Part shown: piece after piece, positions 22,658 to 31,962 of the stretch
How the letters are laid out: every line of letters begins with the position of its first letter
Position numbering within the stretch: the stretch's first letter is position 1
Source of the DNA: Quercus robur
Taxonomy: Eukaryota > Streptophyta > Magnoliopsida > Fagales > Fagaceae
Assembly: GCF_932294415.1 (NCBI RefSeq)
Contig: NC_065545.1
Span: 42,322,327-42,386,326 of the forward strand
Reading direction: 5' to 3'
Length of the DNA: 64,000 bases
Made by a program: the position numbers and the translations under genes
Notes under the pieces: generated by a model
What the model saw: the letters and a program-made list of their open reading frames with translations, nothing else
Databases searched by the model: none
What the model was told of the DNA's origin: nothing

Positions 22658-23035
22658 TGTTGGGAATTCGACCGAAATTTCAAACCTGTGAGAAACAAAA
22701 AAAATAGAAAAAACAAAACGCCAAAAGTAAAACAATCACACGCACAAGACAGTATTTACGTGGTTCGGCAATTTGCCTACGTCCACAGAGTTGCAGGAAT
22801 TTCACTATTATCAAAGAAAATTACAATGTGCGGCTACAGTGTTTTTCTTTCTCAAAAACAACAACAAGACAAAACCCCAATCACAAAAAAAAACAGCTTT
22901 TATATCCTGCGCACAGGATTCACAATGGGTTACAAAACGGGCCAAAAAATTTTTGTCGGCCCAAGCCTCCGCTCCATGGACTAAGCCTCAGTAAATCTTC
23001 CATTATTCGGGTCAGGTCGGGTCATCAACCGAATC
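22658..23035 (+). repeat. LTR-like fragment inside the hAT element
   Basis: Starts TGTTGGGAATTCGACC and contains 'ttacgtggttcggcaa' plus 'cctacgtccac', shared with the solo LTR at 18086-18408. No TSD or certain 3' end was found. It abuts the transposase stop codon and may supply 3'-end sequence. Confidence 0.45.
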
Positions 23036-23038
23036 AAA

Positions 23039-25459
23039 TCATGCCTGACGACGATTTTTCATGGAATAAAATTCATCCATTATCATCTCTATAGTGAAAT
23101 TCCCTGCAATTTCCTTCTCTATATAAATTATCATATTATCTGCCAAAAACTCATCCTCCATTCTATTGCGAAGTCTTGTTTTTAACAACTTCATAGCTGA
23201 GAAAGCTCGTTCTGTAGTTGCTGTAGAAACTGGAAGGGTCAACACAAGACGAATAAGTCTATCAATCAAAAAATATATTTGAGACTTTCCTGAAATTTTA
23301 AATCCCCTACATAGCTCGGAAATTGTACTCATATTCTGAAAATCTGGATGTTTTATCACATCAAGCTCATAATGTCGCAATTGAGACTCCAAAAGTTCTT
23401 GTTCATGTTCAGTGAAATCTTGAGGATAATATTTCTTAACCAAATTGCATATATCAACAATCTTGAATAATCTAAAAGCATCCTTGGGATTTAAAGCTGA
23501 ACTAAGAATGACAAGTTCCGTTGTTAGCTCACAAAATCTACTTTTCAATTCTTGCAATTGAAAGTCTATTGCAACTGTAAATATGCCAATTCTAAAATGA
23601 TGTTCCATTGTTAAATTGTCATCTTGACGACGATATCTACCTCGACCTTTAGTGTAACGAGCATTCATATCAGGAATATCAATTTCATGTTGCTCACAAA
23701 ATGATATAACACTAGCAAGTAAAGGCTCCCATCCATCATCTCTCAACTTTTGAATAAGTGATTTTGTAGTTGAAACTAAATGCATGGCATTTAAAAGGTC
23801 TTGAGATTGTTGTTGCAAAGCTTGACAAAGAACATTAGTAATTCCCATTATCTCTTTCATCAAATGCAAGATTAAAATAAATTCAAATGATGTTAATACC
23901 TGATAAGCTCCCTCGGCATCACCGCGTTGTTTATAATTAGCTCCTTCCTCAGAAATAGTGTTGATAACTTTGCAAGTAGCATCAAACATTTTAATCAAAC
24001 TACAAATAGATTGAAAATGAGATCCCCACCTAGTATCTCCAGCTCGTTGCAAAGTACCAATCTGATTTGCACCTCTTCCAGTCTCAATTTCATTAGAAGC
24101 AATCATATTCTCAACTTGTTCTGCTTGAGCATGTTGCAATTCATCACTACGCTTACTAGAACCAACAACAATATTGATAATATTGACCAAATGATCAAAG
24201 AATTGATGAACATCTTTTACTTCTCTAGATGCTGTAACTAGAGCTAATTGCAACCTATGAGCCATACAATGTACATAATAAGCATATGGACAATCTTTAA
24301 GAAAAAGAGCTTGTAATCCATTCCATTCACCACGCATGTTACTAGCCCCATCATATCCTTGACCTCGAATATTTTCAATGTGGAGGTTATAACGAGAAAG
24401 GACAGCACATATCTCATTCTTTAAAGTCAATGCAGTAGTGTCTCTAACATGCACAACATAAAAAAAACGCTCTTTAATAAAACCTTCTTTATCAACAAAT
24501 CTCAAAATGATGGCCATTTGCTCTCTCTTCGACTCATCCCGAGCTTCATCAACAAGAATGCAGAATTTTGCATCTCCAATTTCTTCACGAATAGCATTTC
24601 GCACATTATTAGCAAGAATATGCAAAATCTCCTTTTGAATTGTGGGTGATGTATATTTGGCATTTCCAGGAGCATTTTCCAAGACAACACTAGCTACTTT
24701 GTCATTAAAAGTTGATGTCAATTTTATCAATTCAATAAAATTGCCTCTATTTTTTGAATCAAGGCTTTCATCATGACCTCTAAAAGCACAAGCTTGGAAT
24801 GCTAGCCATCGAGCACACTCTATTGAGGTTTTGAGCCGCAACCGATTATTCTCTAATTCTTTTGACGTTTGTTTCTCAATTAGCTTGTCAATATGTTGTG
24901 AATAATTCTGTAAATCCTCGCAACATTTCACAGCATTTTTATGTGGAGAGTTTGGTTCTTTCCCTTCATGACGAATTAAAGGACAATTCATTCCATCTTT
25001 CACCTTTTTCCAATTATTAAAACCTGTTGAAATGAACACATCTGATCCAGGACGACCTATTGGTTTCTTACTAAAAAGGTAGCAAGGAAAACAATATAAT
25101 GCATCCGTTGTAGGTGAGTATTCCAACCAATCCTTATGTGAAACAAACCATGAAGGTTGAAATCGACGACGATGAGTATCATCATTGTATGGAAAGACTA
25201 TATTTTCAGGTTGGTATGGACCTTCTATGAGATAAGCTCGTCGAATTTCATCTTCTTTGTTGATAGGAAATTCACATATTTGTTTACGTGTTCCTGGATC
25301 ACGATCTATCTCTTCAGATTGAAGTTTTGGACATTTGGAGGTGTGTTCATCAGGCATCGAAGTATTAACATTTGTTTCTACAGCCACAGGTGTCCTAATT
25401 TCTGAATTGCTAACATCTTTTTTCTTAAAGAATGCATCAATTGTTTTTCGTTTGCTCAT
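23039..25459 (-). CDS. hAT transposase (TTF-type zinc finger, DUF4371, hAT dimerisation domain)
   Basis: Intact frame of 806 codons from ATG at 25459. The frame can be extended ten codons upstream to 25489, but only through a TTG, and the usual start of this family (MSKRKTIDAFFKKKD) coincides with the ATG. Residues about 95-180 form a TTF-type zinc finger (WLEYSPTTDALYCFPCYLF). Residues about 200-440 correspond to DUF4371/RNase H-like sequence (CILVDEARDESKREQMAIIL, then GYDGASNMRG). The C-terminus carries the hAT dimerisation region (LPVSTATTERAFSAMKLLKT ... FLADNMIIYIE). Plant databases usually call such proteins 'zinc finger MYM-type protein 1-like' or 'TTF-type zinc finger protein with HAT dimerisation domain'. 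They cut and paste their own element through the terminal repeats. The length matches full-length relatives, and no stop or frameshift is present. A TTTTCAG|G acceptor-like site lies just upstream, so a leader intron is possible. Confidence 0.92.
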   Translation of the reverse strand: MSKRKTIDAFFKKKDVSNSEIRTPVAVETNVNTSMPDEHTSKCPKLQSEEIDRDPGTRKQICEFPINKEDEIRRAYLIEGPYQPENIVFPYNDDTHRRRFQPSWFVSHKDWLEYSPTTDALYCFPCYLFSKKPIGRPGSDVFISTGFNNWKKVKDGMNCPLIRHEGKEPNSPHKNAVKCCEDLQNYSQHIDKLIEKQTSKELENNRLRLKTSIECARWLAFQACAFRGHDESLDSKNRGNFIELIKLTSTFNDKVASVVLENAPGNAKYTSPTIQKEILHILANNVRNAIREEIGDAKFCILVDEARDESKREQMAIILRFVDKEGFIKERFFYVVHVRDTTALTLKNEICAVLSRYNLHIENIRGQGYDGASNMRGEWNGLQALFLKDCPYAYYVHCMAHRLQLALVTASREVKDVHQFFDHLVNIINIVVGSSKRSDELQHAQAEQVENMIASNEIETGRGANQIGTLQRAGDTRWGSHFQSICSLIKMFDATCKVINTISEEGANYKQRGDAEGAYQVLTSFEFILILHLMKEIMGITNVLCQALQQQSQDLLNAMHLVSTTKSLIQKLRDDGWEPLLASVISFCEQHEIDIPDMNARYTKGRGRYRRQDDNLTMEHHFRIGIFTVAIDFQLQELKSRFCELTTELVILSSALNPKDAFRLFKIVDICNLVKKYYPQDFTEHEQELLESQLRHYELDVIKHPDFQNMSTISELCRGFKISGKSQIYFLIDRLIRLVLTLPVSTATTERAFSAMKLLKTRLRNRMEDEFLADNMIIYIEKEIAGNFTIEMIMDEFYSMKNRRQA

Positions 25460-26741
25460 AATTCTTTTAACTTTAAGAATATGACTCAATTAACCTGAAA
25501 AGAATTTTAAAAAATAAAATTTTAATTAGAAATTTTTGCTTAGTTATATGAATATTATTCATACTCAAGGAAAAAACAAAATTTTTACTATAATTTAAAC
25601 AGTCAACCCATTTTTAATACAACTTTAATTAATAATAACCCCTCAAATAATTTAATTAATTTATCTTTTATAATGTATTGGTTAATTTAATTATATAACT
25701 TTAATTATTGTTGTTTAGCATAACAATAAACTATATTATTTTAATTTATTTGTCATTAATTATAATGCTTTAATCCTAGTTGGTAATTATGCAATATAGT
25801 TTTAATTTATTTGTCATTAATTTTAGCATAACATATCCTTTGTTACAATTCCTAAAATATAGCAATAAATAATTAGACAATTCTTAAAAATTTGCAATAA
25901 ATAATAGCTAATAATTTAATTACTAACTTTTGAATAAATATTAATTATTATTTAATAATATTGGTTTACACTAAAAACTAACACATTGACCATTGACCAT
26001 TGACCAACAATAAGGAATAACCGGATAAGATAAAGACAAACAGGAAAAAAAAAAAAAAAAAAAATCAACCAATGAATGATTGAGAATGTGAGATGATATT
26101 AAAGCTAAAAGAATAAAAGGGCTAGGCAGAACTGAACAGGATTCATAAACATCATAAACTTAAAGCATTCGGTGAGATAGAGAGAGACTGAGAGAGAGAG
26201 AGAGAGAGAGAGTCAGAGAGAAAAACCTTGAGGGAGGGCCGGACTGCTGGAGCCGGAGCCGGAGCGGAGGAAGCAACTAGTCAACGGCAGATCTCCGACG
26301 GCGATGAGTGATGACCGATCTACCGTCTGGCGTCGACGATCTACAAAGATTTCGTTCCATTTTTCATTTTAGTGACAGTGAGAGAGAAAAAGAGAGAAAA
26401 AGAGAGAAATACCCTTGAGGGAGGGCCGGAGGGAGCACCGGAGCAGAGGCCGATCTCCGATCTGCGATGAGGGACGAGCGACGACGGCGACGACGAGCGA
26501 GCTGCGGCGTCGCGGCGACGTGACCGTGGGTTTGCTGGGGTTTGGTTTTTATTTGTGTATTTGGGAATTTTTTTTTTTTTAGATAAAAACCTCTGTCTCT
26601 GTCTCTCTGTGTTCGTTGTGTTTCTCTCTGTTTTGGTTTGCTGTTGAGTGTTGAGTTTGGTTTGCTGTTGAGCTTGATTTGCTCTGTATAGGCAGTATCG
26701 GGCATTGTGGTATCTGCCACCGATTTGATTTCTCTGCCAGC

Positions 26742-26845
26742 GACGTGATGGTTGAATTTTCTGTAATATTTTTTTTTTTTTTTCACGGTTGAGACGTGAT
26801 GGTTGGATTTTCTGTAATATTTTTTTTTTTTTTTCACGGTTGAGA
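26742..26845 (+). repeat. 51-bp tandem duplication in the hAT leader
   Basis: Block gacgtgatggttg(a/g)attttc followed by a T-run and cacggttga, repeated twice. Confidence 0.8.
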
Positions 26846-27211
26846 ATGCGTGGGCTTGCCGTGAGCGAGCTACTGGGCTCACCGTGGGCTTAGCTTGTCG
26901 TGGGCTTCTCTGTGAATTTTTTTTTTTCAGATTTTAGTTCAATTTTTTTGGGTTTTTTTTTTTTTTTTTTTTGCTTGAAAGTAGAACAGATAATTTTTTT
27001 TTTTTTTTTTTATTTAATCTGAGGATGTTACTAATTTTTGATTGAGGCCTGGGAGAATGGGTGAGAAATTGGGAGGGGGGGCCGGCTGCCTAAGGTTGGG
27101 GGGGCCTAATTATTTTTTCTTCATAGGCTAATGGGAAATTTTTTTTTTTTGCAGGGGCCTCGGCCCCCCCAAGCCACTATGTGGCTCTGCCCCTGCACAA
27201 GTTGAAGCATT

Positions 27212-28786
27212 CAGGGCCGGCCCTTCCACTAGGCGAGTTAGGCAATTTCCTAAGGCCCCCAAGTGGAAGGGAGGCCCCAAAATTTTAGAAAAAAAGGGGT
27301 AGGAGGGAAAAAAAAAATGGTTTCAGATGAATCTAAAAAAATTCGGAACATCCTTTTGACCAAAAAAACAAAATTTCTGTTTTACACTTATTCCCAGTTA
27401 AACATTGGTAGCACAACAAATTTTTTTTTGTCTAAATAAAATAAATTGTACAAAAAATAACATCATTATCCTCAAGACAAACCAAAATTCAACCAGATAA
27501 ACTACAAATCTGATCTAAGAAATTAACCCCAAAACAATCAATAATCAAAACAAATAAAAAACCTCAAATCCCTAAAATTTTTACCGTCTCTTTCTCATTT
27601 TTTTCTCTCAACTCTTGCTCTCCACCTCTCTCATTCTTTCTCTCCAATCTCCACTGTTGTTGGGCCTGGCTGCTTGGCTCAAGATTCCTTTCCTCCGATC
27701 TAATCTAAATCATCCGATGGCCTGGCTGCTGGCTCAAGCTTCCTTTCCTCCGCCGACTGTCCCTTTTTTTTTTAGCTGCTGTCGTCAATGCCGTGTTGCG
27801 TTTTGATTTTGGCTGGGACCTGGGACGCTAGGTAATGGGTTTTGACTTTTGAGCTTCACAGGCTTGGCTTGCTTTCTATTCTACTTTATATTTGTTAAGA
27901 GGGCTAGGCCGTGCTACAGTTTTTTTTTTTTTTTTGGTTATAGGTGTAAATGTAATAGGATATTGGGATTTGTTTTATGTTTTTTGTGGTGGGTGGGTCT
28001 TGGTAGGTTCTTGGCTCGGCTGGGCTTGTTTTTGTTATGACTGTGATTATATTTTAATTTTAATCTTGTGTTTTTATATATATATTTTAGTGATTGATAA
28101 TATAATGAATAAATCTTTATTTATGCATGTTGAGATTGCTAAAAACTTGGTATTATTTGGTGAAACTACAACAATACTTTTTATATAAATCAGGTTCTAT
28201 TTCTCATTTGCTCTACACTTGAGAGTTATTTTTTATTTTAGTCTTTATAAATATATTGTTTGATTAAAAATGTCTACTAGAAAATATGCATCTGGATATG
28301 AAAAACTTAAAAAAAGAAAAGAAAAATTAATTGAGTCGCAAAAAGGATTAATGGATAAATTTGTTATCAGTAATAAACAAAATATAACACAAAATTTAGA
28401 TAAAAGTATCACAAATGAACAAGAAATTCACCAAAAAGACTTAGAAGATAATGAAATTATACAATTGTAAGATAACAATGATGTTCAATTTTGCAATACA
28501 ACAAATCTTGATAATGAACTTCAAAAGAATTTAGAAGAGAATGAAAATAATGATGAAAATGTCACAAATGAACAAGTTCACCATAATGATTTTCAACTAG
28601 AAGAAAATGAAAATAATAATGACTGGTTGAATTTGCATCTCAAAATGCAAGAAAAATAGATTTCAAATGAAATATATTATAATATAAAAATATTAAATAA
28701 ATATTAATTTAATTAATACATAAGTATAAAAAAATGCCCCATTTTAGTTCTCACCTTAGGCCCCAAAATGTCTAGGGCCGGCCTTG
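27212..28786 (+). mobile_element. hAT deletion derivative (1575 bp)
   Basis: Ends CAGGGCCGGCCCT and (inverted) CAAGGCCGGCCCTA, with an 8-bp TSD GAAGCATT at 27204-27211 and 28787-28794. It retains only the N-terminal part of a transposase frame (28270-28470). Its left TSD directly abuts the right TSD of the neighbouring hAT element, with no base between. Its terminal sequence differs from the neighbour, so it is a different hAT family. Confidence 0.88.
28270..28470 (+). pseudogene. N-terminal remnant of a hAT transposase
   Basis: A 66-codon frame beginning MSTRKYASGYEKLKKRKEKL, the typical lysine-rich start of plant DUF4371/ZMYM-like hAT transposases. It is followed by an in-frame TAA, beyond which similar Asn/Glu-rich sequence continues to about 28660. 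Zinc finger, catalytic and dimerisation regions are all missing, so it cannot be active. Confidence 0.75.
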
Positions 28787-29148
28787 GAAGCATTGGCAGC
28801 TAGAAGAGTAATGGAATTTGCATTAAAAGTGGGTATCTGACAAGCCATTGTTGAGGGTAACTCAGAGATTATTTTTAAAGATCTTATAAACTTTGAACCA
28901 TCCTTAGTATTGCATGGTCATTTAATTTTAGATGCAAAACTGCTGACTTCTCAATTTCTCTTGTACCAGTTTTTCTCATTTTCGTTGTCAAGGGAATGTT
29001 GCTGCATACTCCCTTGCTTGAAGGATTCAATGGCCCAATTTACTTGTCTGAATGGAAGATGTGCCACAGAATGTTTTTAATGTAGTTCAAGCCAGTTTGG
29101 CCTCTTTGGTTAAATGAAATTGATGTATTTCCTCTTTAAAATAAAAAA

Positions 29149-30400
29149 CAGTTTGTAATCCTAAATATTCAGCCACATGTTCCTTTTATTTTGTTTTATT
29201 CATCCCCTTTCAAATGGCATATAACTTTTGATACCCATGATCCCTTCACGAAATTCATGGACATACGAATAAATTACTGAAAGACAATTCATGTATAGAG
29301 AAGAGCAATTAATGCATTAGTAAGTGGAAGTGAGTTGATTCAAATTGAGTGGAAAAAAATGTATATAATAAACCTGAAATAACATGTCAATTAAAAAGTA
29401 AATATAGAGTATGAATTCAGATAGAATAAAAATAATAGAAAAAAATATGTATGTGACTGTCCCTAATCAGTTTATTGAGAATCCATAAACTACTTCAAAT
29501 TTTGGGACTAAGACATGATTGTTATTTTTGCTGAATATTTTTCTTATTATTTCAATTGTGCACACAATAACAATTGTCTCTTTCTAATAAATATGTACTC
29601 CATATTGTGCTTCTAAAGTTCTTCCCCTTCCTAAAGTGTTTTTTTTTTTGTCACAATTGTATAATCAATAATGATACTAATTTTCTCAAAATGTTGTTGT
29701 TGTTGTTTTTTTCTTTGGGTTTAGTCTAAAATCCAATTAGTTTGGATAAATTTTCATTTATATTCCTAATGTTTAGTTTTTGTCATGTTAATTCTTAAAC
29801 TTTAACATTTTTGTTCCCCCTCAAAAAAAAAAAAAAAAAAAAAAAACATTTTTGTCAAGTTGATTCTTCATTTCATTAACGTTTATAAAATGGATATTAT
29901 TCAAATATGTGATATGATGTTGTTTTACTAGACTTCACGACAATTTTATGGACGGTAATGGACAAAATGACCAATTATCATAAACATTAGAGTTTAGACC
30001 AATTATCATAATTATAAATATTAAAGTTTAAGGATTAAAATAAAAAAATAAAAAATTTAAAAAACAAAAATGATGATTGGCCCAAATTTAAAGTATTTAA
30101 TTTAAAATTTGGCCTTTTTATTTATGTACTCCAATTATATGATCGAAAGTTGTGGACCTTCTGAGTTCTGAACTTTTCCATCTCACCGTCTCTCTGCCCC
30201 CATCATACACTAATACTTTAAATTCATATGATGATACACGCAATCATATGTACTCCAACCTAATCTAACTAACCAACCGACTCCATTATCCGCTAATTTC
30301 ATGCACTTCCAAGCGGATGAGTTACCGAAAGAAGGTATCATTAGCATATGGGCTCCACGGCTTAACTTTTTCTCATCATTTGCTTTAATCAAGTTCATTC
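29149..30400. other. AT-rich intergenic region left of the full-length LINE
   Basis: Contains an A-run near 29825-29846 and simple AT sequence. No gene, terminal repeat or TSD-bounded element recognised. Confidence 0.5.
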
Positions 30401-30412
30401 AGTTTAACAAAA

Positions 30413-30476
30413 CCGCACTGGGATGTCATGTACCTGCACCCAAACCGCACTGGGATGTCATGTACCTGCACCCAAA
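30413..30476 (-). repeat. 32-bp perfect tandem duplication at the inverted end
   Basis: The 32-bp block beginning ccgcactgggatgtcatg occurs at 30413-30444 and 30445-30476. It duplicates codons of the ORF1 motif WVQVHDIPVRF exactly at the edge of the inverted segment and next to the left TSD, so it probably arose during integration. Confidence 0.9.
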
Positions 30477-30834
30477 ACGTTGTACTATTAAATTTTAAAT
30501 CCTCAATTGGCTCATCCTTGTCGTAACGTTGCAGCACCAAAAGGTGCTTGTCAAAGCTCCAAGGTTCATTAGAAAGAATGGAGTCTACTTCATGTTTATT
30601 ATCAAACGTGAAGAGGACTATGTGGTTTCCCATATTTTTGACTTTGAAGCCATTCCTGGATCTCCACAATGGCATAAAAGTCGAAGCTATAGCTTCCATA
30701 TTCAAAGCCCTTCTTGTATAGAATTTTCCAGCAATGATGTATTCTAGCGTAGCCAATTCCTCCTCAAGGTCGAAAGTTGGCCCTTCTGTGTCCGAAATAG
30801 ACAAACCTTTACAATGGTTTGCAAGATCCTCCAT
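30413..30834 (-). pseudogene. LINE ORF1 N-terminal half (DUF4283), inverted
   Basis: From ATG 30834 the minus strand encodes MEDLANHCKGLSISDTEGPT, then FDLEEELATLEYIIAGKFYT, and on to FWVQVHDIPVRF. This is the DUF4283 region that begins ORF1 (gag-like, RNA-binding) proteins of plant LINEs. It normally continues directly into the zinc-knuckle half found on the opposite strand from 30835. About a few dozen residues between the halves appear to be missing at the junction. The frame runs on to 30385 in the flank only by chance. Confidence 0.85.
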
Positions 30835-31962
30835 GAATTCACTGAGACGGAGATGAATGGGGGGAGTTTTATGAGGGAAAGAGTCAACGTGGATATCACT
30901 CGTCCACTAAGTTGAGGAAGAATGGTATCAGTTGGACAAGGCAGAGAAAAGTGGGTCTCTTTCAAATATGAGCGCCTACCTAATATTTGCTATTGGTGCG
31001 GTTGTCTTAACCATGATGATAGGGATTGTGAGGTGTGGCTTGATAGTGAAGACTCCCTAAAAATTGAAGAACAGAAATTTGGTCCTTGGCTTCGTGCTCC
31101 ACCTGTACGTCGAGTACAAAAAAACGTAATCTCAGTGCCCGGAATTTTTCACAAAAAGAAAGGAAGCACGTCTACTCAAACAGCTCCGGCTCAGTCAAGG
31201 CAAGCTCCAGCAAAGTCCACGGTGTCCTCGGCAGCTCAAACAACACCAGCTGACGTGGACCATTGCAACGTGGAATCATCAATGCACCATTTAAGTGGAT
31301 CGGTTACAACTGATGCACTTAACTCTCCAACGGTTTTTGAGCAGAGCAATCTTCAGGATGGTCCGTTGGAGAATAAATTAGAGAGCGAGGTAAGTGCTGT
31401 AGAGAAGAATGATGAGCCACCTGTAGGGGAACGGACTGCCAGCCCATCAGGAATTAATCCGCATTTACTCCCTTCCAAAAATGACCCGGATCAAGCTGTG
31501 AAGTCAAGGGAATGGACGCAAAAGGAAACTTTCCTTTCTGAGATTGCTGAAATTGATAAGGGGCTGTCTAAATTAAAGGCTGGGCCAATTACAGTAACCG
31601 ACTCTTTGAATGCTAAAGCTCCAATCAATGTGCACGTGACTAGTGAGGAAGTAAAGGAGGCGGCTAGGGTTTCTCAAGTCCTAGAGGGTGTCTATCATGC
31701 AAACCCACGTGCAGCAACTACTGAAGCACAGAATATTCTATCTCCATGGCAACAAGGGTCATGGAAGAGGTTGAACAGAGCAGATGGACCCAGCAAGCTG
31801 ATCGGAAATTCCAGCACTATTGAATCGGTGCTATCAAGCAAAAGAGTGTATGAGGAACTATCCAATCCCAATGGTTTACCAAGCAAAAAACGCGCGGTTT
31901 CTATTGAGATTATTTCTTCAAAGTTGGCGGAGGCTGATGCTCAGCCCCGCCCTATACAATGA
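30835..31962 (+). pseudogene. LINE ORF1 C-terminal half (zinc-knuckle gag-like protein)
   Basis: In frame from 30835: EFTETEMNGGSFMRERVNVD, then ITRPLS and a TGA at 30913-30915 where relatives have Arg, probably a CGA-to-TGA change. The open part from ATG 30922 has 346 codons: WVSFKYERLPNICYWCG and HDDRDCEVW form the plant-type CX2C...H...C zinc knuckle (zf-CCHC_4). A long Ser/Pro/Thr-rich and variable tail follows. The stop TGA overlaps the ORF2 start as ATGA at 31959-31962. ORF1 proteins coat the LINE RNA. This one lacks its N-terminal half and carries a nonsense codon. Confidence 0.88.

Larger units (their letters stand above)
22534..27195 (-). mobile_element. Complete, apparently intact autonomous hAT element (4662 bp)
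   Basis: Ends CAGGGGCGGAGCCA and (inverted) CAGGGGCAGAGCCA, with a second shared inner block GCTTGGGGGGGCCG. A perfect 8-bp TSD, CACAAGTT, flanks it at 22526-22533 and 27196-27203. It contains one uninterrupted 806-codon transposase gene (23039-25459, -) with zinc finger, DUF4371 and hAT dimerisation regions. About 1.7 kb of leader between the transposase start and the right end includes CT and poly-T tracts and a 51-bp tandem duplication. An LTR-like fragment lies at 22658-23035 between the stop codon and the left terminus. Confidence 0.9.
22360..29148 (+). mobile_element. 3' fragment of an L1-type LINE (RNase H region), split by two hAT insertions
   Basis: 22366-22440 encodes KVNFNGAIVSEENKVGIG, matching the start of the RNase H domain of plant LINEs (compare the intact LINE at 35500). 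After the hAT elements the frame resumes at 27203/28787 as VEALAARRVMEFALKVGI and then VEGNSEIIFKDL, typical of the same domain, and ends near 29148 in an A-rich tail. Several stops show it is dead. Removing 22534-27203 and 27212-28794 restores one continuous stretch. Confidence 0.72.

Noticed and set aside
22688-23094. Three overlapping plus-strand ORFs
   Set aside because: They lie in an LTR-like fragment, antisense to the transposase 3' end, with Lys/Gln-rich low-complexity content.
25460-25489. Ten-codon upstream extension of the hAT transposase
   Set aside because: It would start at TTG; the family's usual start coincides with the ATG at 25459.
26364-26882. 172-codon minus-strand ORF right of the transposase
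   Set aside because: It spans the 51-bp duplication, T-runs and CT repeats of the hAT leader. It is repeat-driven, though it may overlap a real leader exon.
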